Origin: Candidatus Raymondbacteria bacterium RIFOXYA2_FULL_49_16
GTDB lineage: Bacteria; Fibrobacterota; OXYB2-FULL-49-7; XYB2-FULL-49-35
Reading direction: 5' to 3'
Assembly: GCA_001789205.1 (NCBI GenBank)
Contig: MFYT01000023.1
Location: 111,911 to 175,910 of the forward strand
Length of the DNA stretch: 64,000 bases
This document shows, one piece after another, positions 27,083 to 35,005 of this stretch (positions are counted from its first letter, which is position 1; each line of letters opens with the position of its first letter). The notes beneath the pieces were generated by a model that worked only from the letters and a program-made list of their open reading frames with translations, did not search any database and had not been told where the DNA came from. Both the position numbers and the translations under genes were made by a program.

Positions 27083-27862
27083 ATGGAACAGAAAAATAAA
27101 GATGTCGACCGTCTCTGGGACGAATACCTGAAGACGCGGAGCAAGACCGCTAAGGACAAACTCCTGGTCGAATATTCATCACTGGTAAAATACACTGCCC
27201 AGCGCATGGCCATCAACCTGCCCAAGTCGGTCGATGTCAACGATCTCATGGGCGCGGGCGTGGTGGGACTCATCAAGGCCGTCGAAGCCTTTGATATGGC
27301 GCATGAAGTGAAATTTGAGACCTTTGCCACCCACAAAGTGCGGGGCGCCATTCTCGACGAACTCCGTTCCCTCGACTGGGTGCCGCGTTCGGTACGCCAG
27401 AAGGCGCGGTCGCTCCAGCGCGTGTACGCAAAGCTTGAAAACGACCTTGGCCGCATGCCCTATGACGATGAGGTCATGGCTGAAATGAAGATAGGCCAGA
27501 AGGAATTCGAGGACATGCTTTCCGAGGTCACACCTACCACCATCATCTCGCTCGAGGAGGCCATGCCCGAAAAACCGGGCGGCGACAGCAAGCAGATCAC
27601 CCTTATTGACGTCATCGCTGATCCCAACGGCACCAATCCGCTCAAAGAGATGGGTTTTGCCGAGACAAAAAGGATCCTCAAGGAGACCATCGCGGCGCTT
27701 CCCGAAAAGGAGCGCCTGGTCATCGCGCTCTACCACTATGAAGAACTCACCCTCAAGGAAATCGGCGAGGTGCTCAACATCTCGGAATCGCGCGTCTCTC
27801 AAATCCATTCAAAGGCCATCATCAAGCTTCGCAGCAGGCTTATCAAACGCATGAACGAATAG
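27083..27862 (+). CDS. fliA: Flagellar sigma factor FliA (sigma-28)
   Basis: 259 residues with regions 2, 3 and 4 of a sigma-70-family factor of the FliA/WhiG type. Region 2 is VDVNDLMGAGVVGLIKAVEA, then FETFATHKVRGAILDELRS. A DWVPRSVRQKAR linker follows. The region 4 helix-turn-helix is LTLKEIGEVLNISESRVSQI. It directs RNA polymerase to late flagellar and chemotaxis genes. No anti-sigma factor FlgM is seen in the window. Confidence 0.96.
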   Translation: MEQKNKDVDRLWDEYLKTRSKTAKDKLLVEYSSLVKYTAQRMAINLPKSVDVNDLMGAGVVGLIKAVEAFDMAHEVKFETFATHKVRGAILDELRSLDWVPRSVRQKARSLQRVYAKLENDLGRMPYDDEVMAEMKIGQKEFEDMLSEVTPTTIISLEEAMPEKPGGDSKQITLIDVIADPNGTNPLKEMGFAETKRILKETIAALPEKERLVIALYHYEELTLKEIGEVLNISESRVSQIHSKAIIKLRSRLIKRMNE

Positions 27863-27881
27863 CTTTTTGCGGGAGCATAGC

Positions 27882-28178
27882 ATGCGGCAGATTGATTTTC
27901 AAGACAGCGTATACCGGACCCAGCCCACTGAAAAGATCCAGGCGCGCCAAAACCAACAGCCGGTTGAAGGTTTTTACCTCAATCAGATGAAAAAGGGGGT
28001 TGAGGACGAGACCAAGCAGAACACCGTGGTTGAAACCGAAGATATGCGCGGAAAAATAACCGAACGGGAAAAACGCGAACAGGAACGCCGCGAACGGCAG
28101 CGCCGCCGCCGCGAACGCGAGGCGGCCTCGCGCGACGACCACGCGGCAGGCGACCATTTAATTGACATTGAAGCGTGA
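27882..28178 (+). CDS. Basic, disordered hypothetical protein downstream of fliA
   Basis: 98 residues from MRQIDFQDSVYRTQPTEKIQ. The C-terminal half is an Arg/Glu-rich helical repeat (REKREQERRERQRRRR), probably a charged single helix, followed by an acidic end. No family is recognised. An ATG 15 bases upstream is an alternative start. The stop overlaps the GTG start of the HDOD gene, so the two are coupled. Confidence 0.65.
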   Translation: MRQIDFQDSVYRTQPTEKIQARQNQQPVEGFYLNQMKKGVEDETKQNTVVETEDMRGKITEREKREQERRERQRRRREREAASRDDHAAGDHLIDIEA

Positions 28179-29134
28179 CACCGCGCGCAGGCACCACCGT
28201 GGTCCCAATCCCCCCTCTCTATTCCCGCCGCACCACCGCAAGCATGGGCAAGGTCCAGCGGGTCCGTTTTGTGGCCGAGCGTGTCATCGGCATTCCCACG
28301 CTGCCCACCATAGCGGCCAAGCTTATGGAGCTGGTCGACAACCCCAAGGTCTCGGCCGAGTCCCTTGCACGGCTTATCCAGGGTGACCAGGCGCTTACCG
28401 CAAAGATACTCAAGCTGGCCAACAGTGTCTATTTTGGCATGCAGCGGGAGGTGTCCACCGTGCCCCACGCAGTAGTGGTCATCGGGTTTAACGCAGTCAA
28501 GGACATGGGACTCTCGGTCAGCGTGCTCGATACCTTCAAGAACCCCTCGGGCAACGAATATTTCGAACTCTCCCGGTTTTGGGAGCACGCCATAAGTGTT
28601 GGCGTGGGCGCCCAGATGCTCGCGAAGCGGTTCAAACCAGAATACGCAGCGGTCTCGTTCGTCGCCGGACTGCTACACGATATCGGCAAAGTGGTGGTCA
28701 ACCAGTATATGAATGATGATTTCAACGAGATCATGGATCGCGTGCATACTGACAATATGGACCTGCTCGAGGCCGAGAAGACGGTGCTCGATACTACGCA
28801 CGACCGCATCGGTGGCTGGCTCGCCGACCGCTGGAACCTGCCGTTTCCCATTGTTGAGGCCATTGAATTCCACCACAACCCGTATCTTTCCGCCAACCAC
28901 CAGACGCTTGCCGCGCTGGTCAAACTCGCCGATTACCTCGGCCGGCGCACACGCATTGGCGTCTCCGGGAACAAGAAGGCGCCTTTGCTTTCAGACGAGG
29001 ATACTGTATTTCTGGAAAAGGAGGGCATAGGGGCTAATGAAAACAGCCTGCAGGAGCTTTCCGAGGAGTTTCTGCTCTCCCTCGACCAGGCGCAGACGTT
29101 CATATCACTGTTACACGGAGCTGCCGGCGATTGA
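28175..29134 (+). CDS. HDOD domain signalling protein
   Basis: 319 residues with a GTG start overlapping the previous stop. The HDOD domain spans about 45-250 and includes IPTLPTIAAKLMELVDNPKV, LARLIQGDQALTAKILKLAN, and the metal-site-like GLLHDIGKVVVNQ. HDOD proteins are related to HD-GYP phosphodiesterases but usually act as non-catalytic regulators of motility or cell-cycle signalling. Its place after fliA suggests a role in motility control. Confidence 0.9.
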   Translation: MTPRAGTTVVPIPPLYSRRTTASMGKVQRVRFVAERVIGIPTLPTIAAKLMELVDNPKVSAESLARLIQGDQALTAKILKLANSVYFGMQREVSTVPHAVVVIGFNAVKDMGLSVSVLDTFKNPSGNEYFELSRFWEHAISVGVGAQMLAKRFKPEYAAVSFVAGLLHDIGKVVVNQYMNDDFNEIMDRVHTDNMDLLEAEKTVLDTTHDRIGGWLADRWNLPFPIVEAIEFHHNPYLSANHQTLAALVKLADYLGRRTRIGVSGNKKAPLLSDEDTVFLEKEGIGANENSLQELSEEFLLSLDQAQTFISLLHGAAGD

Positions 29135-29158
29135 CCGGCGTTATTGCAAGGAGGACCC

Positions 29159-29416
29159 ATGGATACGCGAGAAATACGATGTCCCTGCTGCAACGCGACG
29201 CTGATCGTCAAAGCGGGAACATCCGAAATACTCCAGGCCACACCATTCAAGAAGGGACCGGCTGAGTTCAACGATTTTCTCCAGAAGCAGAAAGGACGGA
29301 CCGAGGAGCTGGCGCGGAAATTCGAGGCGGTCAAGGAAAAGAGCAAGACGCGGCTTCAATCTATTGAGGACAAAATCCGCTACGCGAAAGAGCGGCACGA
29401 CAGTCAGGACGAATGA
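29159..29416 (+). CDS. Small zinc-ribbon-like hypothetical protein
   Basis: 85 residues with the start set by AAGGAGGACC before ATG. One CxxC (EIRCPCCNATLIVKAGTSEI) suggests half of a zinc ribbon, perhaps completed by dimerisation. The remainder is a long charged helix (TEELARKFEAVKEKSKTRLQ). The family is unknown. It is the last gene before a strong terminator and so closes the flagellar operon. Confidence 0.7.
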   Translation: MDTREIRCPCCNATLIVKAGTSEILQATPFKKGPAEFNDFLQKQKGRTEELARKFEAVKEKSKTRLQSIEDKIRYAKERHDSQDE

Positions 29417-29435
29417 AGATTCCCGTTTAAAAAGC

Positions 29436-29471
29436 AAAAGCCCCCGCAGGCGCTGCCTGCGGGGGCTTTTT
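29436..29471. terminator. Strong bidirectional rho-independent terminator
   Basis: A 16-base perfect inverted repeat with a 4-base loop. The core CCCCCGCAGG pairs with CCTGCGGGGG, flanked by AAAAG and CTTTTT. T runs on both strands let it end the flagellar operon on the plus strand and the lysine-rich peptide gene on the minus strand. Confidence 0.93.
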
Positions 29472-29488
29472 ACTTTTGTGCGGCTCGA

Positions 29489-29548
29489 TTATTTTTTCTT
29501 CGAGCTCTTCTTCGCTTTTTTCTTAGCAGCTTTTTTCTTAGCGGCCAT
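29489..29548 (-). CDS. 19-residue lysine-rich (histone H1-tail-like) peptide
   Basis: A tiny gene with product MAAKKKAAKKKAKKSSKKK, 12 Lys of 19 residues and no acidic residue. An excellent ribosome site (AAGGAGG) lies 6 bases before ATG. A stop and then a strong terminator follow within 55 bases, and a plausible promoter lies upstream (TTGATT, 17 bases, TTATTT). The Ala/Lys repeat resembles bacterial histone H1-like tails, so nucleic acid binding is a fair guess. No family of this length is known to me. The combination of signals makes a real gene more likely than chance. Confidence 0.72.
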   Translation of the reverse strand: MAAKKKAAKKKAKKSSKKK

Positions 29549-29577
29549 TAAAGCCTCCTTGAAAGTTAAGGTTGAGG

Positions 29578-29595
29578 GAGCAGTAAAAACTGCTC
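29578..29595. promoter_or_regulatory. Hairpin in the 5' leader of the lysine-rich peptide gene
   Basis: GAGCAGT, a 4-base AAAA loop, then ACTGCTC: a perfect 7-base inverted repeat 30 bases upstream of the peptide start. It could be an operator or a leader hairpin. Nothing shows which. Confidence 0.4.
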
Positions 29596-29709
29596 TTAAC
29601 TGATAAATAAAATATTTCACGGTAAAAAATCAAAGAAAATATTGAAAAAATGGATTTTATTTCAAGACATCGGTCAATGCTGGCGCGGCCCTGCAACGGG
29701 TGTTATGTA

Positions 29710-29739
29710 TTGACTCCCCATTCGCCAAAGGAATATTTT
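29710..29739 (+). promoter_or_regulatory. Candidate promoter of the V-ATPase operon
   Basis: TTGACT and TATTTT are separated by 18 bases, 46 bases upstream of the first V-ATPase gene, with AGGGAGAA as the ribosome site after it. This is a good -35 box with a moderate -10 box. Confidence 0.5.
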
Positions 29740-29785
29740 CTTAAGTCTTATACATCCAACCCCATTTTTTCCAGGGAGAATCGCC

Positions 29786-30400
29786 ATGGAAACCAAAATA
29801 GCCGAATTAACCAGGGCCTTGTACCAGGAAGGCGTTGAAAAAGGAGAGAAAAAGGCTCTTGATATTACCGCGGAGGCGAAAATAGGCGCCGCGCGTATTG
29901 TCGCTGATGCGGAGCAGGAGGCCGCACATCTCAAGGCCAAGGCGGAAAAGGAATGCGCTGAACTCAGACGCACTGTCGACGCTGAGATTAAACTGTCAGC
30001 CTCCCAGGCGTTCAATAGTTTCAAACAGCAGGTCCTCGACAGTCTTGTTGCCAAGGCTGTGGACGGCTCTATTGCGAAAAGCATGGCCGACCCCGGCACG
30101 GTCGCTGATTTCATCAAGACCGCGCTCCAGAATTGGAAGGTTGCCGCAAGCGAGGCGCCCGATTTTGCGGTCATGCTCCCCGAGGCAAAGAAAGCCGAAC
30201 TCGATACAGCGGTGCGCACGGCCCTGTCCCAGACGCTTTCCAAGGGTGTTGAGATGCGGTTTTCCAAAACCATAAAGGCGGGTTTCCGCATTGGGCCAAA
30301 GGACGGTTCGTTCGCGGTCAGCTTCACGGAAGATGATTTTAAGGAATTTTTCAATCAATATGTCAGACCAAAGGCACGGAACTATCTTTTTGGGGAATAA
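29786..30400 (+). CDS. atpE (V-type): V-type ATPase subunit E
   Basis: 204 residues. A long charged N-terminal helix (TRALYQEGVEKGEKKALDI ... AEQEAAHLKAKAEKE) forms the peripheral stalk. The globular C-terminal part ends in DDFKEFFNQYVRPKARNYLF. It links the catalytic head to the membrane sector. First gene of the operon. Subunit E sequences vary, and the call is supported by shape and by position before DUF2764 and subunit A. Confidence 0.88.
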   Translation: METKIAELTRALYQEGVEKGEKKALDITAEAKIGAARIVADAEQEAAHLKAKAEKECAELRRTVDAEIKLSASQAFNSFKQQVLDSLVAKAVDGSIAKSMADPGTVADFIKTALQNWKVAASEAPDFAVMLPEAKKAELDTAVRTALSQTLSKGVEMRFSKTIKAGFRIGPKDGSFAVSFTEDDFKEFFNQYVRPKARNYLFGE

Positions 30401-30406
30401 GCGCGC

Positions 30407-31237
30407 ATGTCACAAAGTTACTATTACCTGGTAGCGGGACTGCCCGACTTGGCCCTCGATGAGAAACGGCAGGTCCCCGCTATTGCCGAGTTCCTTTCCC
30501 AGACCGAAGAGGAATTGGATCCCGGGGACCGGGCGCTGGTGTCGTTGCTGCGCTGCCCGTTTGACAACGCAAACCTCATCACGCTTCTCGAAAACAGACG
30601 GCGGCCTTTTGATCAGCGGGGTCATTTCACCAGAGACGAACTCGAGACGGAGATCAAGAACCCGTCAGCGCTGCCCGAATATATGATTGATTTTCTTTCC
30701 GCGCACAAAGAAGGCAGGCAGCTCTTTCCGGGCCTTTCGTCCGAGGACCAGCTTGCATGGCTTTTTTACGACACTGTTTCAGACCACGCCAACCAATTCA
30801 TCCGGGAGTGGTTTTTATTCGATCTAAACCTCCGGAACGCGCTTACCGCGCTTAACTGCAGGGAAAACGCCGCGGCCGCGGGTTTGCCCGCGTCCGAACT
30901 CATTGAAAAGGCGGTCATCTGCCGCAACGAAGTCGCGGAGCTCCTGCGCCGTAGCAACGCCCCCGATTTTTCGCTTGGCACCATATTCCGCGAGATTGAG
31001 GAAATTCTCTCGTTTCCCCGGGAGCGGCTGGCTGATTTCGAAAAGAGCATCGACCTTCTGCGGTGGCGCGTTCTCGACGAACTGGTTTTTCTGCGGGCGT
31101 TCGCGATTGACGCCATACTCGCGTTTATTATAAAACTCGACATTGCGCACCGCTGGCTCCGTCTCGACCCAGCGGAGGGACGGCGCATGCTCGACGGCCT
31201 TGTCAGCGGGGTCAAATCAGGACTTGTCATTTCATAA
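30407..31237 (+). CDS. DUF2764 family protein of V-ATPase operon
   Basis: 276 residues, mostly helical, with an N-terminal SYYYLVAGLPDLALDEKR and a later QFIREWFLFDLNLRNALTAL. This fits DUF2764, a family found almost only between subunits E and A in bacterial V-ATPase operons of this type. It probably takes the place of subunit C (the central-stalk/membrane connector), which has no other candidate here. That role is inferred from position. Confidence 0.85.
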   Translation: MSQSYYYLVAGLPDLALDEKRQVPAIAEFLSQTEEELDPGDRALVSLLRCPFDNANLITLLENRRRPFDQRGHFTRDELETEIKNPSALPEYMIDFLSAHKEGRQLFPGLSSEDQLAWLFYDTVSDHANQFIREWFLFDLNLRNALTALNCRENAAAAGLPASELIEKAVICRNEVAELLRRSNAPDFSLGTIFREIEEILSFPRERLADFEKSIDLLRWRVLDELVFLRAFAIDAILAFIIKLDIAHRWLRLDPAEGRRMLDGLVSGVKSGLVIS

Positions 31238-31255
31238 TAATCACAGGAGATATCC

Positions 31256-33016
31256 ATGAGCACCAGGGGAAAGGTTACCGGCATTGTCGCCAACCTCGTG
31301 ACCATCGAAGTCGATGGCCCAGTGGGGCAAAACGAGATCTGCTACATAGACTACCTGGGCACAAAGCTCATGGCAGAGGTCATCAAGATTGGCGGCAAAA
31401 ACGCCTATGTCCAGGTCTTTGAAAGCACGCGCGGCCTTTTTGTTGGCTGCACGGCCGAATTTACGGGTCACATGCTCGAAGTGACGCTTGGACCAGGCAT
31501 GCTTTCCCGCAACTATGACGGACTGCAGAATAATCTCAATACCATGGACGGCACCTTTCTCCAGCGCGGCCAGTATACGGCCGCGCTCGATGACACCACC
31601 CTGTGGGAGTTTAAACCTTTGGCAAAAGTCAATGATATTGTCCAGTCCGCTGACTGGCTGGGAGAGGTCACGGAGGGATGGATCAACCACAAGGTCATGG
31701 TCCCCTTTACCTTTGCCGGCACCGGAACAATCAAGAGCATTGCGCCGGCCGGAACATACAAAGTGCACGATACTATTGCCGTGGTAACCGATAGCGAAGG
31801 CGTTGAGCGCAAACTTGACATGACAATGAAATGGCCGGTAAAGATCGAAGTGCGCACCTATGAGAACAAGCCCAGGCCATTCAAGATTTTTGAAACCGGC
31901 ATCCGTTGCATCGATGCCATTAATCCCATGGTCGAAGGCGGCACAGGTTTTATCCCCGGCCCTTTTGGTTGCGGTAAAACCGTTCTTCAGCACCTGCTGG
32001 CAAAACACGCCGAGGCGGACCTTATCATTGTGGTGGCCTGCGGCGAACGCGCCAATGAAGTGGTGGAAATTTTCACCGAATTTCCAGAACTCGACGACCC
32101 GCGCACGGGCCGCAAGCTTATGGAACGCACCATCATCATCTGCAATACCTCCAACATGCCTGTTGCGGCGCGCGAAGCCTCGGTCTATACCGGCATGACC
32201 ATTGCAGAGTACTATCGCGCCATGGGACTCAAAATCCTCCTGCTTGCCGATTCCACTTCGCGCTGGGCGCAGGCGCTCCGCGAAATGTCCAACCGCATGG
32301 AAGAACTGCCCGGTCCTGACGCGTTTCCCATGGACCTGCCGGCCATTATCTCCAACTTCTATTCTCGCGCCGGCTATGTCAATCTGCGTAACGGCACAAC
32401 AGGTTCCATCACCTTTATCGGTACGGTCAGTCCCGCGGGCGGCAATCTCAAAGAGCCGGTCACCGAGTCCACCAAGAAAGCTGCGCGCGCGTTCTACGCG
32501 CTTGCCCAGAGCCGCGCTGACAGCAAACGATATCCCGCCATTGATCCCATTGACAGTTATTCCAAATATCTCGAATACGCCGAGGTGGTCGAATACTTCG
32601 ACAAAGCGCTTGAAAAGGGATGGGTCGACAAGGTGCTCAAGATGAAGGACATGCTTTTACGCGGCAAAGAGGCGCGCGACCAGATAAATATCCTGGGCGA
32701 TGACGGCGTGCCCGTGGAATACCATATCACCTTCAACAAGGCCGAGATCATCGATTTTATCATACTGCAGCAGGACGCGTTCGACACAATTGACCAATCG
32801 ACAAGTCTTGACCGGCAACGATATATGGTCAACAAAGTGCTCGATATTGGCGCGACCGCTTTTGCCTTTGACAATTTTGACGAGATCAGCGCCTATTTCA
32901 AGAAGGTCATCAATCTGCTCAAACAGATGAATTATCAGGAATATAAAAGCGAGACGTTTGGCTCCTTTGAAAAAGAACTCGAGAAACTCCTTTCTGAAAG
33001 GAGGAAAGCAGCATGA
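31256..33016 (+). CDS. atpA (V-type): V-type ATPase catalytic subunit A
   Basis: 586 residues. Walker A is PGPFGCGKTVLQHLLAKHA, with Cys where Ser/Ala is common. Walker B is ILLLADSTSRWAQALREM, and the family-specific insertion lies between about 110 and 200. It hydrolyses or makes ATP at the A-B interface. The ribosome site CAGGAGA precedes ATG. It overlaps subunit B by 4 bases. Confidence 0.97.
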   Translation: MSTRGKVTGIVANLVTIEVDGPVGQNEICYIDYLGTKLMAEVIKIGGKNAYVQVFESTRGLFVGCTAEFTGHMLEVTLGPGMLSRNYDGLQNNLNTMDGTFLQRGQYTAALDDTTLWEFKPLAKVNDIVQSADWLGEVTEGWINHKVMVPFTFAGTGTIKSIAPAGTYKVHDTIAVVTDSEGVERKLDMTMKWPVKIEVRTYENKPRPFKIFETGIRCIDAINPMVEGGTGFIPGPFGCGKTVLQHLLAKHAEADLIIVVACGERANEVVEIFTEFPELDDPRTGRKLMERTIIICNTSNMPVAAREASVYTGMTIAEYYRAMGLKILLLADSTSRWAQALREMSNRMEELPGPDAFPMDLPAIISNFYSRAGYVNLRNGTTGSITFIGTVSPAGGNLKEPVTESTKKAARAFYALAQSRADSKRYPAIDPIDSYSKYLEYAEVVEYFDKALEKGWVDKVLKMKDMLLRGKEARDQINILGDDGVPVEYHITFNKAEIIDFIILQQDAFDTIDQSTSLDRQRYMVNKVLDIGATAFAFDNFDEISAYFKKVINLLKQMNYQEYKSETFGSFEKELEKLLSERRKAA

Positions 33017-34335
33017 AGACCAAGGCTTTCCAGCGCATCTATACCCGTATCGAGAACATTACCAAGGCGACCTGTACGGTCCTGGCGGACGGCGTTGCCA
33101 ACGAGGAGATGGCCTATGTCGACTCGCGGCCTGCCCAGGTGGTCAAAATCGCGGGAAACCGCATCACGCTGCAGGTCTTTCCCGGGACCCAGGGCATTGC
33201 GACCAACGCTGAAGTGGTTTTTATGGGAAAACCGCCGACCGTAACGGTAAGCGACGCCATGCGCGGCCGTTTTTTCAACGCCTATGGCCAGCCCATTGAC
33301 GGCGGTCCTGCCATTGAGGGTGAAGAGCGCGAGATCGGCGGTCCTTCGGTAAACCCGGTGCGCCGCAAGCAGCCCTCGGAACTCATTGCCACTGGAATTG
33401 CGGGTATCGATCTGAACAATACGCTGGTCACAGGCCAGAAAATCCCCTTTTTCGCTGATCCCGATCAACCGTACAACATTGTCATGGCTGATGTCGCTCT
33501 TCGCGCAAAAGCCGACATCATCATTCTTGGCGGCATGGGCATGCCTCACGACGATTATCTGTACTACAAGACCCTGTTCGACAACGCGGGCGCGCTGGAC
33601 CGCATCATCTCATTCATGAACACCACTGACAATCCTCCGGTCGAACGTCTGTTGGTGCCCGATATGTGCCTGACCACGGCTGAATATTTTGCGGTCGAGA
33701 AGAATGCCAAGGTCCTGGTGCTGCTTACCGATATGACGCTTTTTGCCGATGCGCTTGCCATTGTCTCGAACCGCATGGACCAGATCCCTTCAAAGGACTC
33801 AATGCCTGGTTCACTCTACAGCGATCTTGCCAAGATATATGAGAAGGCAGTACAGTTTCCTGATGGTGGTTCCATCACCATCATTGCGGTCACCACTCTT
33901 TCCGGCGGCGATATCACGCATGCCATTCCCGACAACACGGGATATATCACCGAAGGCCAGCTCTATCTGCGGCGCGATACCGACATCGGCAAGGTCATCA
34001 TCGACCCGTTCCGCAGCCTTTCACGCCTGAAACAGCTGGTCATAGGCAAAAAATCGCGAAAGGACCATCCGCAGGTCATGAACGCGGGCGTGCGCCTCTA
34101 TGCTGACGCGGCCAATGCCAAGACCAAGCTCGAAAATGGCTTTGATCTCTCTGACTACGATAAGCGGGCCCTCGATTTTGCGCATGAATATTCGCGCGAG
34201 CTCCTGGCAATCGATGTAAATATTGACGTGGACAAAATGCTTGATACCAGCTGGGCGCTCATGGGCAAGTATTTTTCAAAGGACGAAGTGGGTATCAAAC
34301 AGGAGTTTATGGACAAGCATTGGGCGGGAAAGTGA
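33013..34335 (+). CDS. atpB (V-type): V-type ATPase regulatory subunit B
   Basis: 440 residues of the non-catalytic nucleotide-binding subunit. It has GIDLNNTLVTGQKIPFFADP, where the P-loop is degenerate as normal for B, then LVLLTDMTLFADALAIVSNR and ITHAIPDNTGYITEGQLYL. It alternates with A in the hexameric head. After it comes a 67-base gap with two hairpins before subunit D. Confidence 0.97.
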   Translation: MKTKAFQRIYTRIENITKATCTVLADGVANEEMAYVDSRPAQVVKIAGNRITLQVFPGTQGIATNAEVVFMGKPPTVTVSDAMRGRFFNAYGQPIDGGPAIEGEEREIGGPSVNPVRRKQPSELIATGIAGIDLNNTLVTGQKIPFFADPDQPYNIVMADVALRAKADIIILGGMGMPHDDYLYYKTLFDNAGALDRIISFMNTTDNPPVERLLVPDMCLTTAEYFAVEKNAKVLVLLTDMTLFADALAIVSNRMDQIPSKDSMPGSLYSDLAKIYEKAVQFPDGGSITIIAVTTLSGGDITHAIPDNTGYITEGQLYLRRDTDIGKVIIDPFRSLSRLKQLVIGKKSRKDHPQVMNAGVRLYADAANAKTKLENGFDLSDYDKRALDFAHEYSRELLAIDVNIDVDKMLDTSWALMGKYFSKDEVGIKQEFMDKHWAGK

Positions 34336-34345
34336 CCCTTCCCCG

Positions 34346-34391
34346 CTGGACTTTCCAGTCCAGTCGACCCTCCCCTTAAAAAAGGGGAGGG
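34346..34391 (+). repeat. Two consecutive hairpins in the atpB-atpD gap
   Basis: Hairpin 1 is CTGGACT / TTCC / AGTCCAG (34346-34363). Hairpin 2 is CCCTCCCCTT / AAAA / AAGGGGAGGG (34368-34391), ten perfect pairs. The 3' arm of hairpin 2 is also the only good Shine-Dalgarno of the next gene (GGGGAGGGGG, 10 bases before ATG). Folding would hide it. The sequence style is that of a dispersed intergenic repeat. Confidence 0.75.
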
Positions 34392-34402
34392 GGAAAAATT
34401 AT

Positions 34403-35005
34403 ATGGCGTTAAAATTTCAGTACAATAAAACTTTCTTGCACCAGCTGGGCAAAGAACTGCGGGTGAGGGAAAATGCGCTGCCCACATTGCAGGCTAAGGA
34501 ATCCGCCTTGCGGTTCGAGGTTAAAAAGGCAAAGCAGGAAGTGCGTGAACTTGAGGCTGAATACGCGAAGCGCAACGCAGCGATCGAGGCCACTTATCGT
34601 CTCTGGGGCGAGTTCCCGAAAAACCTTGTCACGGTTGAGAAGGTGCATATGGGTGTGCGCAAGGTGGCGGGGGTGAAGGCGCCCGTGCTCGAAGGCGTCT
34701 CTTTTACGATAGAGCCGTACAGCATGGTCTCCATGCCTTCCTGGGTGCCTGCGGGTGTCACTATTATAAAGGAACTTGCCGTGCTTGTCATCAAACGGGA
34801 GATCGCCGAGAAAAAGATGCTGCTCCTCGAATATACGCGGCGCAAAACAACCCAGAAGGTCAATCTGTACGAGAAAGTGCAGATTCCCGCCTACCGCGAG
34901 TCAATCCGCAAGATAAAGCGTTATCTCGAGGACGATGAGAACTTGGCGAAATCGTCCCAGAAAATCCTCAAAGTACGCATTGCCGAAGCAGAGGCCGCTG
35001 CATGA
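34403..35005 (+). CDS. atpD (V-type): V-type ATPase subunit D
   Basis: 200 residues. The ATG at MALKFQYNKTFLHQLGKELR is used rather than the earlier in-frame one, because a ribosome site precedes it and the earlier codons overlap atpB. The central-stalk coiled coil is formed by the N-terminal helix (LRVRENALPTLQAKESALRF) and the C-terminal helix (KVRIAEAEAAA). It turns within the A3B3 head. It overlaps the I subunit gene by 4 bases. Confidence 0.93.
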   Translation: MALKFQYNKTFLHQLGKELRVRENALPTLQAKESALRFEVKKAKQEVRELEAEYAKRNAAIEATYRLWGEFPKNLVTVEKVHMGVRKVAGVKAPVLEGVSFTIEPYSMVSMPSWVPAGVTIIKELAVLVIKREIAEKKMLLLEYTRRKTTQKVNLYEKVQIPAYRESIRKIKRYLEDDENLAKSSQKILKVRIAEAEAAA

